A stretch of DNA of 64,000 nucleotides from positions 62,001-126,000 of the forward strand of contig NZ_DF820492.1 of the NCBI RefSeq assembly GCF_000691805.2, given 5' to 3'. This DNA comes from Weissella oryzae SG25. GTDB taxonomy: Bacteria; Bacillota; Bacilli; Lactobacillales; Lactobacillaceae. Position 1 is the first letter of the stretch, and each line of letters begins with the position of its first letter. Below the pieces are notes generated by a model. That model saw only the letters and a program-made list of their open reading frames with translations, was not told the origin of the DNA and ran no database searches. The position numbers and the translations under genes were made by a program. Below are positions 17,172 through 26,393 of this stretch, piece by piece.

Positions 17172-17582
17172 ATGCAACTATATTTTTTATGTACTGGAAA
17201 TTCTGCGCGTAGCCAGATGGCCGAAGGCTTTGCCAAGCAGTACGCACCAAAGGATTGGCAGATTAAGAGTGCTGGTATCGAGCAGCATGGACTAAATCCC
17301 CTTGCAGTGGCGGTAATGCAAGAAAGCAATATTGATATTTCAATGCAGACCTCTGATTTGATTGATTTAGCCTATCTAAATTCAAGCGATTATGTAATTA
17401 CGTTATGCGGCGATGCACGCGATAAGTGCCCAATTGCACCGGCAGCTGTCAAAAGACGGCATTGGCCATTGCTTGATCCAGCAAGGCCCTATGATAGTGC
17501 AGATGAGGAGTTAGCCATGTTTAGGTTGACCCGTGATAAGATTGAACGCTTAGTTAATGAATTAATTCAAAATATAAGGTGA
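17172..17582 (+). CDS. arsC: ArsC-like arsenate reductase (thioredoxin-coupled, LMW-phosphatase fold)
   Basis: A 136-aa protein. The phosphate-loop CX5R is Cys7-TGNSA-Arg13, the two redox cysteines are Cys79 and Cys86 (TLCGDARDKCP) and the general acid is in LDPARP (Asp102). These are the residues of the thioredoxin-dependent ArsC family, which reduces arsenate to arsenite. The usual CTGNSCRSQ is CTGNSARSQ here; the changed Cys is not one of the three essential cysteines. No arsR or arsenite pump is adjacent, so a general low-molecular-weight phosphatase role is possible. It starts ATG after AGGAGATAATGCA. Confidence 0.85.
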   Translation: MQLYFLCTGNSARSQMAEGFAKQYAPKDWQIKSAGIEQHGLNPLAVAVMQESNIDISMQTSDLIDLAYLNSSDYVITLCGDARDKCPIAPAAVKRRHWPLLDPARPYDSADEELAMFRLTRDKIERLVNELIQNIR

Positions 17583-17601
17583 AACCGTGATTTTACCAAA
17601 C

Positions 17602-17642
17602 AAAAATGATAGTGCCCAACTTAGTTAGGCACTATCATTTTT
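17602..17642. terminator. Bidirectional terminator between arsC and the TMEM175 gene
   Basis: Stem CAAAAATGATAGTGCC with GGCACTATCATTTTTG separated by about ten bases, with A- and T-runs on the two sides. Confidence 0.9.
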
Positions 17643-17652
17643 GTTATATAAG

Positions 17653-18243
17653 TTATGCAACTCGATCGCTGTCCGCCGGCGTAAGAATGGCCATTGAAAT
17701 AAGTTCTAAGATAGTCATTATTAGGACGATTGGTGGGAAAAACGCTACTGCAATTAGGACAATGACAGAAGTCAGCATAACGTACCAACTGCTGAGAAAT
17801 TTAATTGCGGGCATATTCAAAACCTTTTGTGCTTTTGCCTGGTTGGTTTGCTTTAAGTCTGCAACAATTGCTAAGGTCAACCAGATGTAGGCTAATGTCC
17901 AAATAAAGACTGTGAAAAAATAGAACCATTCGGGGATGGCTTTATCAACAAAGCGGCCAACCCACGCCGTAGAAACAGGTAATAGTGACATGGTGAATAA
18001 CCATAAGTTGTTTAACCAATAAACTTTTTTGGTAACTCTCTCAATTAAGGCAAACATATAATGGTGATTATACCAAGCGACTAGAATGAAAAAGAAACTG
18101 GTACCATAAGCAAATAGATAGGGTAGTTCTTCAATAATACCGTCTAATCCATAACTAGTTGGGGTTTTAAACTCTAAGACCATGATGGTAGCAATGATGG
18201 CAATAATAGCATCCGTAAATGCTTCGACACGATTTTTATTCAT
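17653..18243 (-). CDS. TMEM175-family (DUF1211) potassium-channel-like membrane protein
   Basis: A 196-aa protein with six hydrophobic helices. The first helix carries RVEAFTDAIIAIIATIMVLEF, the bacterial TMEM175 signature with FTD in place of the usual FSD. Bacterial members form tetrameric K+ channels. The start is the ATG at 18243, which has GGAGGGAAAAATT upstream. It is a single gene. Function as a channel is inferred from the family. Confidence 0.88.
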   Translation of the reverse strand: MNKNRVEAFTDAIIAIIATIMVLEFKTPTSYGLDGIIEELPYLFAYGTSFFFILVAWYNHHYMFALIERVTKKVYWLNNLWLFTMSLLPVSTAWVGRFVDKAIPEWFYFFTVFIWTLAYIWLTLAIVADLKQTNQAKAQKVLNMPAIKFLSSWYVMLTSVIVLIAVAFFPPIVLIMTILELISMAILTPADSDRVA

Positions 18244-18371
18244 AATTTTTCCCTCCAAGTAATATTTTACAAGATTTCATGCAGTATAGCTTTTACAATT
18301 GATAATAATAAACATTAATTAATAAGTAATATTAAAAGCTATGAAAATAATTAAATGCTTAGAAGAACTCT

Positions 18372-18400
18372 TTGCAAACGCTTACATAAAATTGTAAACT
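18372..18400 (+). promoter_or_regulatory. Promoter with overlapping cre site for the Gfo/Idh gene
   Basis: TTGCAA (18372-18377), 17-bp spacer, TAAACT (18395-18400). TGCAAACGCTTACA (18373-18386) matches 13 of 14 positions of the CcpA cre consensus and overlaps the -35, which predicts repression by glucose through CcpA. Confidence 0.75.
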
Positions 18401-18420
18401 ATCTTTTGGAGGCATGAAAA

Positions 18421-19557
18421 ATGGAAATAATAACAATTAAGGCCGCAATTGTCGGTTGTGGTGTAATTAGTGATATATATATTCAATCATTACAGGAAAA
18501 GTTTAAGATTATTGATTTAGTTGCCTGTTTTGATCTTAATCAGGAACGGATGTTAGCAACTGCTGAGCGCTATCAACTAAAGGCTTTAAGTTATGAAGCA
18601 ATTTTGGCTGACCCACAAATTGAAATGATTATCAACTTAACCAATCCCAAGGCGCATTATGATGTAATCAAGCAAGCATTACTTCATGATAAGCATGTTT
18701 TTTCTGAAAAAATGATTGCGGTTGAATTGGCAGAAGGGGCAGAACTTTGTCAAATCGCTAAAGACCGAAATTTGCGCTTAGGTCTGGCGCCAGATACCTT
18801 TTTGGGAGCTGGAATTCAAACGGCCAATTATATCTTAGAAAAAGGGTTAATTGGTCAACCGCTATCAGCCGTTGTTTCTTTGAATCGCGACTTTAATATC
18901 TACGCTGATATTTTCCCGCATATGAACCAAAAAGGTGGCACCTTGCCTTTTGATACTGGTTGTTATTATATGACTGCGTTGGCAAGTATCTTAGGACCAG
19001 CTAAGCGTGTGACCGCCTTTGGCCGGACTTACAAGCCAGACCGGATTGGTCGGCGGGTTGATCGGCCTTGGTTTGGTGAAGCATCACAGGTTAAAGCTGA
19101 AAATATTTTGACAGCGGTAGTTGAATATGCGAATGGTGTATTATGCACGGTGCATTTTAATTCAGAAAATATTCTTAGCGAGGAGCCAGAATTAAAAATT
19201 TTTGGGGATGAAGGCATCTTAAAACTAGGTGATCCGAATAACTTTGATTCAATCAATATTCTACAAAAACCAATGAATGAAGGAACTGAATTTCCTTTCA
19301 CCCATGGCTTTAGAGAGAATTCACGGGGTGTTGGCGCTGCTGAAATGGCTTGGTCAATCGTTAAGGGACGGCCACATCGGGCAAGTATGGAGATGGGCTA
19401 TCATGTTTTTGAGCTACTACACGGTATGTATATCGGTGCTCAACAGGGAAAAATCTATGAGTTGCAGTCATCCTTTGAAAAGCCAGCTCCACTACCGACA
19501 GGTTATGTTGATAATGGCTTTTGGGGGCCAACGCAAGAAATTGCGTTAGCCTTTTAG
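18421..19557 (+). CDS. Gfo/Idh/MocA-family NAD(P)-dependent oxidoreductase
   Basis: A 378-aa protein with an N-terminal Rossmann fold (AIVGCGVISD, residues 9-18). The EKP catalytic motif is EKM here (residues 96-98, Lys97 retained), and FDTGCYYMTAL holds the D-x-G region of the substrate domain. The family oxidises sugars, inositols or related polyols; the substrate cannot be read. The start ATG follows TTTTGGAGG. A cre site over the promoter suggests a role in use of a secondary carbon source. A UPF0303/HbpS-like gene follows 54 bases downstream without a terminator. Confidence 0.88.
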   Translation: MEIITIKAAIVGCGVISDIYIQSLQEKFKIIDLVACFDLNQERMLATAERYQLKALSYEAILADPQIEMIINLTNPKAHYDVIKQALLHDKHVFSEKMIAVELAEGAELCQIAKDRNLRLGLAPDTFLGAGIQTANYILEKGLIGQPLSAVVSLNRDFNIYADIFPHMNQKGGTLPFDTGCYYMTALASILGPAKRVTAFGRTYKPDRIGRRVDRPWFGEASQVKAENILTAVVEYANGVLCTVHFNSENILSEEPELKIFGDEGILKLGDPNNFDSINILQKPMNEGTEFPFTHGFRENSRGVGAAEMAWSIVKGRPHRASMEMGYHVFELLHGMYIGAQQGKIYELQSSFEKPAPLPTGYVDNGFWGPTQEIALAF

Positions 19558-19610
19558 CGTTTGGAAGTTGCAATTTATTTTTACAGAAGAATTTGATCGA
19601 GGTAAAGCAA

Positions 19611-20075
19611 ATGCAAATACCATCTTTAGAAACAGTGGTCGCCCAAGAAGCGAAACTACAATTTGATCAATTTGATAATGATACTGCCCTAGAAATTGGG
19701 TATCGCTTAGTAAAGTTGGCACAGGCCGAGGCAGCTCCAGTTACGATTGATATAACACGGGCGCACCAACAACTTTTTCATGCTGCCTTGGCGGGAACTG
19801 CGCTTGACAACGATAAATGGCTACAACGTAAAATTAACACAGTCTATAATTTTGGTAGCAGTAGCCTAGCTTTGCAAATTAAAATGACGAGCGAGCAACG
19901 AAGCTTAGAAGAGGCGAGTTTGTTGAACAAGTTTGAATACGCAGCAGCTGGTGGGGCCTTTCCAGTGAACGTTAAGGGAACTGGCTTGGTCGGCACGATT
20001 GCCGTATCTGGGATGCGTTCAGAAGAAGACCATCAATTAATTGTTGATTGTTTGGAAAACTACTTTGCCCAATAA
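19611..20075 (+). CDS. UPF0303 / HbpS-like (GlcG-heme-utilisation domain) protein
   Basis: A 154-aa protein. I chose the ATG at 19611, preceded by GAGG, rather than an in-frame start inside the upstream gene. The sequence (FDNDTALEIGYRLVKLA, VTIDITRAHQQLFHAAL, then GGAFPVNVKGTGLVGTIAVSG) matches the UPF0303/GlcG-like alpha-beta fold that includes heme-binding HbpS. It is probably co-transcribed with the oxidoreductase, so a redox or cofactor role is possible. The biochemical function is unknown. Confidence 0.82.
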   Translation: MQIPSLETVVAQEAKLQFDQFDNDTALEIGYRLVKLAQAEAAPVTIDITRAHQQLFHAALAGTALDNDKWLQRKINTVYNFGSSSLALQIKMTSEQRSLEEASLLNKFEYAAAGGAFPVNVKGTGLVGTIAVSGMRSEEDHQLIVDCLENYFAQ

Positions 20076-20076
20076 A

Positions 20077-20149
20077 AAAGAGGACAGTTATTGTCCTCTT
20101 TAAAATAAGATTATTTTAGCAACTAGGCGCTTGGCCTAGTTGCTTTTTT
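20077..20149. terminator. Two hairpins between convergent genes
   Basis: The first (20077-20103, AAAGAGGACA with TGTCCTCTTT) has only a weak T-run. The second (20119-20149, GCAACTAGG with CCTAGTTGC, then TTTTTT) is a good terminator for the plus strand. Confidence 0.8.
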
Positions 20150-20158
20150 GATTAGTTT

Positions 20159-21370
20159 TTACGCATGCACAAGGTGGTTTTTTAGTCGGCCAAGCGCACC
20201 AACACATAGGAGGGCTAAGATTGCGAAAGTGACCCCACTAAGGCCAATCCAGCGCATTCCGATGTGAGCAACAATTAAGCTAGCGAAGCCCGACCCCAGA
20301 GCGATACCGCCGTTCCAAGCAATGGATTGTAGGGCGGCAGCCAGATTAGTTGACCCCAAGCCGGTACTTGCTTGTACATCGACAAAAAGTACCTGCGCAG
20401 GTGAATTTTGTAGATACATCATTAAACTTAGGCTAAGTAGTACCAAGGATAGTGCGATGAAATTATTCATAACCAAGGTAAAAATGATGAGCGCCAGTAG
20501 TTGCGCAAGTAAAACTTTCCATAATTTAGTGGCTGGCTCAATACCGCTACCTTGAGCAGCGAGTTTACCGCTGTAAATATTTCCACAAAGGCCAGCTAGC
20601 CCAATAACGACTAACCCCAAGCCAGACCAAGTTTTTGGGATGTGGATGTAGTTAATTAGTAAGGGGGTAATATACGTGTAAAAGGAGTATGTTCCAGCGG
20701 CACCAAAGACCACGATACCGCAGGCTAAGAGAATTCGTAAATCAGTGAAGATTTTAAATTGCGTAAAAATATTGGTTTTGTTTTGTGTAACCACTGCGCT
20801 GGTGCGAGGGATAGTTACATAAACGGCGCAAATTAATAGAATCGTAAGCACATTAATTAACCAAAAAGTTACTCGCCAGCCAATTTGATTAGTAATGAAA
20901 GATCCAATCGGCACGCCAAGGACTGCTGCAATTGAAAAACCAGAGTAGACCCAAGCAAGAAACCGCGTTCGATTGGCTAGGTCAACTAAATCAGGTGCAA
21001 AGGTCAGAGCAACGGCAGTTAAGGTACCAGCAACTGAAGCCCCGATAAGCCGAGCAACGACCAGACTCCAATAATTCCAAGAAATAGCAGCGAGCATGTT
21101 GCCACTTAGGAAAAAGATGAGGAGGGTTAGGAGCAAGGGAAAACGTTGAAAGCGTGAGCTTAGTGCAGCACCAAAGGGCGCAAGAATAACATAAGCAATT
21201 GCAAAATAAGACACTAAGTTACCTACTGCCGTAATTGGTACATTGATCGCGTGGGCAATTTGGGGTAGAACCCCAACCATAATGAACTCGCTTAAACCGA
21301 GTAGAAAACAAAGCATAAATAATAGGAAAACCTGAACATTTAAGAAGCGATTTTTATTGACGGAAATCAT
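20159..21370 (-). CDS. MFS transporter of the AraJ/sugar-efflux (DHA1) type
   Basis: A 403-aa protein with twelve hydrophobic segments. The N-terminal GLSEFIMVGVLPQIAHAINV and the motif-A-like region APFGAALSSRFQRFP between helices 2 and 3 are characteristic of DHA1 drug- or sugar-efflux members. VYSGFSIAAVLGVPIGSFI corresponds to the antiporter motif C, so export by proton antiport is likely. The substrate is not predictable. It is monocistronic, with a purine-rich ribosome binding site (GAAAGGGTC) before ATG. Confidence 0.88.
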   Translation of the reverse strand: MISVNKNRFLNVQVFLLFMLCFLLGLSEFIMVGVLPQIAHAINVPITAVGNLVSYFAIAYVILAPFGAALSSRFQRFPLLLTLLIFFLSGNMLAAISWNYWSLVVARLIGASVAGTLTAVALTFAPDLVDLANRTRFLAWVYSGFSIAAVLGVPIGSFITNQIGWRVTFWLINVLTILLICAVYVTIPRTSAVVTQNKTNIFTQFKIFTDLRILLACGIVVFGAAGTYSFYTYITPLLINYIHIPKTWSGLGLVVIGLAGLCGNIYSGKLAAQGSGIEPATKLWKVLLAQLLALIIFTLVMNNFIALSLVLLSLSLMMYLQNSPAQVLFVDVQASTGLGSTNLAAALQSIAWNGGIALGSGFASLIVAHIGMRWIGLSGVTFAILALLCVGALGRLKNHLVHA

Positions 21371-21591
21371 TTTAAAGACCCTTTCGACAGCCTGATTTAA
21401 AGTGCTTTTCCATTGTAGCCTTTAAACAACTGGGTTTTCAAGGTTGGTATTTCTAAAAAACTAACCTAGACTTTGAAAAGGGAAGTTAAAGCAGAGTACG
21501 TCGATAAAGTTATTTATCAATTTGGCTTAAGGTCAAATTGATAGTAATAGCCGTGTATTACTGGCATGAAGGTTTAATTGCGTTAGCAAAT

Positions 21592-22170
21592 TTACCGCAG
21601 CAATAGTTGTATTAGGTGTGGGATGATGGCGGTAATAAATAAAATATAGATGCCAATTGTAAAATAGGCTACACGAGTAATGATTGCTTGGTAACGAATA
21701 AGATGGCTTTTGATAAAGGTGTGCGAATAGATTATTTGCATGATTACGGGTAATAAGCCAGTGAGTATTAGTAATATAGCGCTAATTGCTAGCCGATTTG
21801 CTAACGAACTAGCTGTAAAGACGGCACTGTAGGAAATTAAGTTGTCACTACTTGAGCTTAAATAGAGCATGTAGATTAACCAATAGGCGCCTGATTTTTT
21901 AAGTATATCTTGCTTAATTGGTAGGTCAACGTTTACTCGAAAGGCAAGGATGATGGGGATAATACCTAATAAACCTAGGCTCCAAGTTGGGACAAGGTGG
22001 TTAAGAATTTGGCTAGCTAAATTTGCCAAGGCGATTACGGTAATCGCCCCAGCTAGCTGGGATAATACAATTGTATGTACGGGATAAAGTAACAACATGC
22101 TAAGTAACAGTAACAGAGTGTCAACATTTGTAGCAAAAAATAGGGGAATACCAACAGTTAAAGCAGTCAT
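21592..22170 (-). CDS. CadD-like cadmium-resistance family transporter
   Basis: A 192-aa protein with five or six hydrophobic helices. The N-terminus FFATNVDTLLLLLSML matches the ATN(I/V)DD-type motif of CadD, and GLLGIIPIILAFRV matches its third helix region. CadD proteins, related to LysE exporters, confer cadmium resistance in staphylococci; the natural substrate here may differ. No CadC-type regulator is adjacent. A promoter and attenuator-like hairpin precede it (22224-22298). The ribosome binding site is weak. Confidence 0.7.
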   Translation of the reverse strand: MTALTVGIPLFFATNVDTLLLLLSMLLLYPVHTIVLSQLAGAITVIALANLASQILNHLVPTWSLGLLGIIPIILAFRVNVDLPIKQDILKKSGAYWLIYMLYLSSSSDNLISYSAVFTASSLANRLAISAILLILTGLLPVIMQIIYSHTFIKSHLIRYQAIITRVAYFTIGIYILFITAIIPHLIQLLLR

Positions 22171-22223
22171 AGTATAGGCCAGCTTTCAGTATTAATGCGC
22201 TTTTTGGCAGGTAATTAAATATT

Positions 22224-22298
22224 AAAAAAGACGTTGTTCAAAGAACAACGCCACAAACATGAAAGTCTTTCTACTTTAAGATTTTCATTCTAATTATA
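22224..22298 (-). ncRNA. Short leader transcript or attenuator upstream of the CadD-like gene
   Basis: On the minus strand an extended -10 (TGATATAAT, at 22293-22301) is followed about 35-60 bases later by an intrinsic terminator (GCGTTGTTC-TTT-GAACAACGT then TTTTTT, 22224-22252). This predicts a 60-nt transcript ending 54 bases before the CadD-like start. An AAAGAC segment early in the leader could pair with GTCTTT of the terminator. It may be an attenuator controlling the transporter or an independent small RNA. Confidence 0.5.
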
Positions 22299-22325
22299 TC
22301 ATAGCTTATCAAGAAACTTGAAAGC

Positions 22326-24425
22326 TTATTTGTTTTTTCTTTTCACTTGTTGGAATGCCTGCCAACGTGGATAGGCTAACATTAGCCAAGTAACAGCGAT
22401 AATACCCGTAAAGCTACCAATAAGGGTTGGTGTATAGACAGCCCGCTGGTTAGAACTACGCCAAAATGTAAAGACTAAGGTACTATTATCACCCTGGGGA
22501 TTAGTAGCTAATAAACGATTTGGTGTCGTATAAGATTTTTGTGCCACAGCTACCTCAGCCGGATAAATTGTATTATTTTGTAAGGTAATTCGATATTTAC
22601 CGGCTGCAAAGGGATAAGAAATATTCTTAACTAAACTATGGGCGGGGATTTTGCTTTCCAAGACAGGCTGCCATTGATTTGCTTGCCAACGATCGATGTA
22701 CAACACAAGCGGTTGTGAGTACTCGGTTACTAGTTGCAAATTTGATGATTTAACGCCCAAAGGAACAATTTGTGAAATCTGCTGGCCTTGCTCAATAAAG
22801 GTATGATCATTTTGCTTTTGAATTGATGATTGAGCCCAACGATAGCTTGATACCGGTGATAAGAGATGGTTACTAGGAATCAAATTCATCGTTAGCAAGG
22901 AAATCCCACCTAAAATTGGCAAAGCAATTAGCGCCCAAGTATTTTTTTGCGTGAGCTCTTTAAACTTATTAAATTTAAGCGGTTGTTCGATTAAGTCAGC
23001 AAGGTTTTGATAACCAGCAAAGAGTAATAAACCAATGGTCATGAATTGGTAGCGGATTTTTACTTCCCAAATTAACGAATGGAATAGCGAGATACCGATG
23101 ATGAAAAGTAATACTAGCAACATTAAGTTGACTTGTAACTTTTTCATTCGATAAAGTTTAACAACGATTGAAAAAAGTAGTAAGGCAATGAGGGCTTTAG
23201 TAAAGCTTTCATTGAGAACATCCAAGGTCAGCATGTGATTAAGCAAAAAGCTGGGTGCAGATTGCCAACGAATTTGATAATCAGTACTAGTTTGGAAGGT
23301 CCCGGATGACCAAAGGGTAAAGAATTTTGCTAACCAATGTAGAATCAGCGTAATTGGGTTGTATTCAGCGAAACGATGCAAAATGCCAGCCCAATCAGCC
23401 TGTGCCGCTGTCTTATACCCGTGGTGTAAAAGGGTATAATAACGGTCTGCAGTTGAATATTTACCACCAGAAGTTGGATTTAACCCCATGTAAATCCAGT
23501 GTAGCGTTGGGAAGACATCGGCATTATTTTTATCGTAGTGGAAGATGGTAAAGAGCCAACGACTAACTTGACTAGCGAGGATTAGACCAACAAAGCTACT
23601 GGCTAACATTCTTAGATTTAGTTGAAAAGTGAAATTTTGTTTTCGATTTTTAAACGATAACAAGAGCATCAATAAGAATGCAACCAAAAGAATGATAATA
23701 TTAGGTCGCATAAGGTAGGCGGCACCAAATAAAATAACGGTCAAGCTAGCTGCTAACCATTTAAATGTCCCTTTATGTTCAGCTGAGTCATAAATGAGAG
23801 CTAAAGCTAGTGAAATTAAAATTGCGGGCCCATCTGAATAACCAACATTAAGTAGAAAAGTGTAGAAGAACGGTGTTATAATCGCAAAGCCAGCGGCGAT
23901 TACGGCGATATTTTGATTGTGACGCCAGATTAAGTAGAACGTTAAACCGACAATGGCACTAGTAACAGCGACGTTAAAACTATAAAAAACCGCTAAGAAT
24001 GGTAGGCCAGTCCAGCTACTCAGATGGAGAAAACCAGTATAAAGTGCAGTTAATGGCACTAAATTTGGATATTGGCGAATCCATTCTACCCAATCATAAT
24101 TATGATTAGCTAGGCGAGTTGCCATTTGTAGCATTTGGACTGGATCACCGAAAACGCCAACGTGTACGGTAAAGACGAAGATGATTTGAATCAATAAAAT
24201 TGAAAACCAGGCTAGCCAGATTATATATCCTTTAGTTTTGCTGGAAAAGCTTGTCAATTGGTGATAAATCCATCTAATGAGCAAGAAAAGAATTATCGTT
24301 AGAGTTATGACGCTAATTGAACTGATAATTGTCGTATCAGTGTGGCTAGCGAGTAACATTGATAAGAAAGCCCCAAAGAAAAGAATTAGTAAAGACCAAC
24401 GGATAATTTTATTAATAATGGTCAT
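22326..24425 (-). CDS. GT39-like polytopic membrane glycosyltransferase
   Basis: A 699-aa protein with about twelve transmembrane helices followed by a C-terminal extracellular domain (about 530-660) and one final helix. The first large loop contains VFGDPVQMLQMATRLANHNYDWVEW, where the acidic residue after the second helix fits the GT-C fold (ArnT/PMT-like, GT39), enzymes that use polyprenyl-phosphate sugars. Acceptor and donor cannot be read. It is a monocistronic gene; its product probably decorates wall polymers or lipids. Confidence 0.75.
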   Translation of the reverse strand: MTIINKIIRWSLLILFFGAFLSMLLASHTDTTIISSISVITLTIILFLLIRWIYHQLTSFSSKTKGYIIWLAWFSILLIQIIFVFTVHVGVFGDPVQMLQMATRLANHNYDWVEWIRQYPNLVPLTALYTGFLHLSSWTGLPFLAVFYSFNVAVTSAIVGLTFYLIWRHNQNIAVIAAGFAIITPFFYTFLLNVGYSDGPAILISLALALIYDSAEHKGTFKWLAASLTVILFGAAYLMRPNIIILLVAFLLMLLLSFKNRKQNFTFQLNLRMLASSFVGLILASQVSRWLFTIFHYDKNNADVFPTLHWIYMGLNPTSGGKYSTADRYYTLLHHGYKTAAQADWAGILHRFAEYNPITLILHWLAKFFTLWSSGTFQTSTDYQIRWQSAPSFLLNHMLTLDVLNESFTKALIALLLFSIVVKLYRMKKLQVNLMLLVLLFIIGISLFHSLIWEVKIRYQFMTIGLLLFAGYQNLADLIEQPLKFNKFKELTQKNTWALIALPILGGISLLTMNLIPSNHLLSPVSSYRWAQSSIQKQNDHTFIEQGQQISQIVPLGVKSSNLQLVTEYSQPLVLYIDRWQANQWQPVLESKIPAHSLVKNISYPFAAGKYRITLQNNTIYPAEVAVAQKSYTTPNRLLATNPQGDNSTLVFTFWRSSNQRAVYTPTLIGSFTGIIAVTWLMLAYPRWQAFQQVKRKNK

Positions 24426-24549
24426 ACAGTTAAACCCCTAAGTATTTATTTCTATTTGTAATCATAGGCGTACGCCAAGTAATTGTCATGAATTTTTATC
24501 AGAATTTTATATTTTGAAATATGGGCTAGTAAAAATTATTAGTTTGACG

Positions 24550-24648
24550 TATAATAATGAATATAGTTTTAAGATATGTTTTATGTTTTACCCAAAATAT
24601 CTGGCATTACCTTTGAATTATAATTATGTGTGTCAGGAGATATTAGAC
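24550..24648 (+). promoter_or_regulatory. -10 element and long 5' leader of cspA
   Basis: TATAAT at 24550-24555 gives a leader of about 85-90 nt before the ATG. A long leader is usual for cold-shock genes, whose leaders act as thermosensors. No good -35 is visible. Confidence 0.45.
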
Positions 24649-24849
24649 ATGGAACAAGGAACAGTAAAGTGGTTTAACTCAGAAAAGGGCTTCGGATTTA
24701 TCGCCCGCGAATCAGGTGACGATGTATTCGTACACTTCTCAGCTATCCAAACTGATGGATTTAAGGCTTTGGAAGACGGACAAAAGGTTTCTTTTGACGT
24801 TGAAGAAGGTAACCGTGGTTTGCAAGCTGTTAACGTTAACAAGATCTAA
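24649..24849 (+). CDS. cspA: Cold-shock protein (CspA family)
   Basis: A 66-aa OB-fold RNA chaperone. It has RNP1 (KGFGFIAR) and RNP2 (DVFVHFSAI), starts [17 protein letters not shown] and ends [15 protein letters not shown], with codon use typical of a highly expressed gene. The ATG at 24649 follows AGGAGATATTAGAC. Longer upstream in-frame sequence is the leader and not coding. Confidence 0.97.
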   Translation: MEQGTVKWFNSEKGFGFIARESGDDVFVHFSAIQTDGFKALEDGQKVSFDVEEGNRGLQAVNVNKI

Positions 24850-24866
24850 TTCAAACCAATGTGTTA

Positions 24867-24947
24867 AAAGCATCAGTTCTTCGGAATTGATGCTTTTTAT
24901 TTTTTCAAAAAGGTCACAAGCTAATTTATAGGCTTGTGACCTTTTTT
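24867..24947 (+). terminator. Two consecutive terminator hairpins after cspA
   Basis: The first (24867-24898) is AAGCATCAGTTC-TTCG-GAATTGATGCTTTTT with a stable UUCG loop. The second (24907-24947) is AAAAAGGTCACAAGC with GCTTGTGACCTTTTTT, symmetrical and able to stop transcription from either side. Confidence 0.9.
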
Positions 24948-25284
24948 AACTATAAGACTGAATTTTTAGTTTTTGAACACCAACTTAATTGTGTGAACTT
25001 GAAGACAAAGGGTTTTAAACTATGCAAGCAAATTGAAGCTGGCTAATAATCTGCATAGAGGAGGAACCAAAACTTATAATAACAGGCTTTGTCTTTCTAT
25101 CCTCCAACGGTTTATAATCTATTTGTGTTACTTTTATACTTTCATTTTGAAAGCACACTAATTTGGTATCTTTCATATTTGTTTAGTTAGTGACTGGTAA
25201 GCAGTGGAGCTTATAAGCTGATTTAATATGCTTAGCTTAGCTGTTTTCATTAGCAAAAAATGTAGATAGAATAGAAGGAAAACG
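24948..25284. other. Intergenic region upstream of the MDR oxidoreductase
   Basis: No gene is seen. TATACT (25135-25140) may be the -10 of the next gene, and a small dyad CTTTC-ATTTT-GAAAG (25139-25153) overlapping it could bind a regulator. A GAGGAGGAACC at about 25060 looks like a ribosome binding site but no start codon follows at a useful distance. Confidence 0.35.
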
Positions 25285-26310
25285 ATGATGATGGAACAAA
25301 ATACAAGCAGAATGCAGGCACTAGTAACGACTGACAATCAAGCAAAACCTTTGGCATTAATGGATATACCACGCCCTGTACCAAATGCTGAGGACATTCT
25401 AGTGCGAGTGTTTGCATCTGGGATAAATCCGGTCGATGCAAAACAGCGAGAACAAGCCAATAAATTGGGGGCCTCACGGGTCTTAGGATTTGATGGCTTT
25501 GGTGAGGTTGTCGCCTTGGGTGAGCGAGTAGCCAATTTTAAGGTCGGTGACCAGGTCTTTTATGCTGGTCAATTGAATCGAACTGGTTCAAATGCAGAAT
25601 ATGAAGTTGTTGATGCGCGGATTGCAGCTTTGGCACCAAAGAATGTTAGTCCAGCGGCGGCGGCAGCAATGCCGCTGACATTTTTAACGGCCTATGAATT
25701 GTTGCATGATCACTTTAAACTTGAAATGCAAATGCAGGCAGCTAAAGGAAAGCGTTTATTAATTATTAATGGAGCTGGTGGCGTTGGCTTGGTGATGATA
25801 CAACTTGCTAAATGGCTTGGTATGGAAGTGATTGCTTCTGCTTCTCGGCCTGAAACGGTGCAACTTGTTAATGATTTTGGCGCTGATCAGGTTATAAACC
25901 ATCGTGATGATTACGTTGCAGTTGTTAAATCACTTAATTTAGCACCAGTTGATTATATTGCAATTTTACATCAACCTGAGCAACATATCGAAGCGGCTGC
26001 CGAGTTAATCGCCCCCTTCGGACATATTGGGGCGATTGTTGAACCTAAGGCTCCTCTAGAGGTTCGTAAATTAAAAAATAAATCCGCATCATTAGACTGG
26101 GAATTTATGTTTACAAAAACTAATACGGGCTACGCGGTTGCAAGTCAAGGTCAGGCTTTGGCTTTGCTAAGTGAGCTGATGGAAAACGGACAAATTCTTT
26201 CAACCTTGACAGAAACAATGTCCGGATTAAGTGTTGAAGTAGTTGAAAAAGCTCAAAATCAGGTGGCCGCTGGAACTGGTTTAGGTAAGGTTGTTGTTAC
26301 GTTCGACTAG
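25285..26310 (+). CDS. Zinc-type alcohol dehydrogenase-like / quinone oxidoreductase (MDR)
   Basis: A 341-aa medium-chain reductase. It has a GroES-like N-terminal domain (VFASGINPVDAKQRE) and a Rossmann domain with the NADPH motif INGAGGVGLVMIQLAKWLG. The structural-zinc cysteines are absent, so this is a zinc-independent member despite the family name. GroES-side FDGFGEVVALGERVANFKVGDQVFY is typical. Likely substrates are quinones or enones. Three ATG codons in a row follow AGAAGGAAAACG; the first is used. Confidence 0.9.
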   Translation: MMMEQNTSRMQALVTTDNQAKPLALMDIPRPVPNAEDILVRVFASGINPVDAKQREQANKLGASRVLGFDGFGEVVALGERVANFKVGDQVFYAGQLNRTGSNAEYEVVDARIAALAPKNVSPAAAAAMPLTFLTAYELLHDHFKLEMQMQAAKGKRLLIINGAGGVGLVMIQLAKWLGMEVIASASRPETVQLVNDFGADQVINHRDDYVAVVKSLNLAPVDYIAILHQPEQHIEAAAELIAPFGHIGAIVEPKAPLEVRKLKNKSASLDWEFMFTKTNTGYAVASQGQALALLSELMENGQILSTLTETMSGLSVEVVEKAQNQVAAGTGLGKVVVTFD

Positions 26311-26393
26311 TACCTTGGGTTAGCTTTAGTATAATTAATATTTAAGGTATGTTATTTACAATAATCTCTATCTAAAAATGTCTGGAGAAAAGT

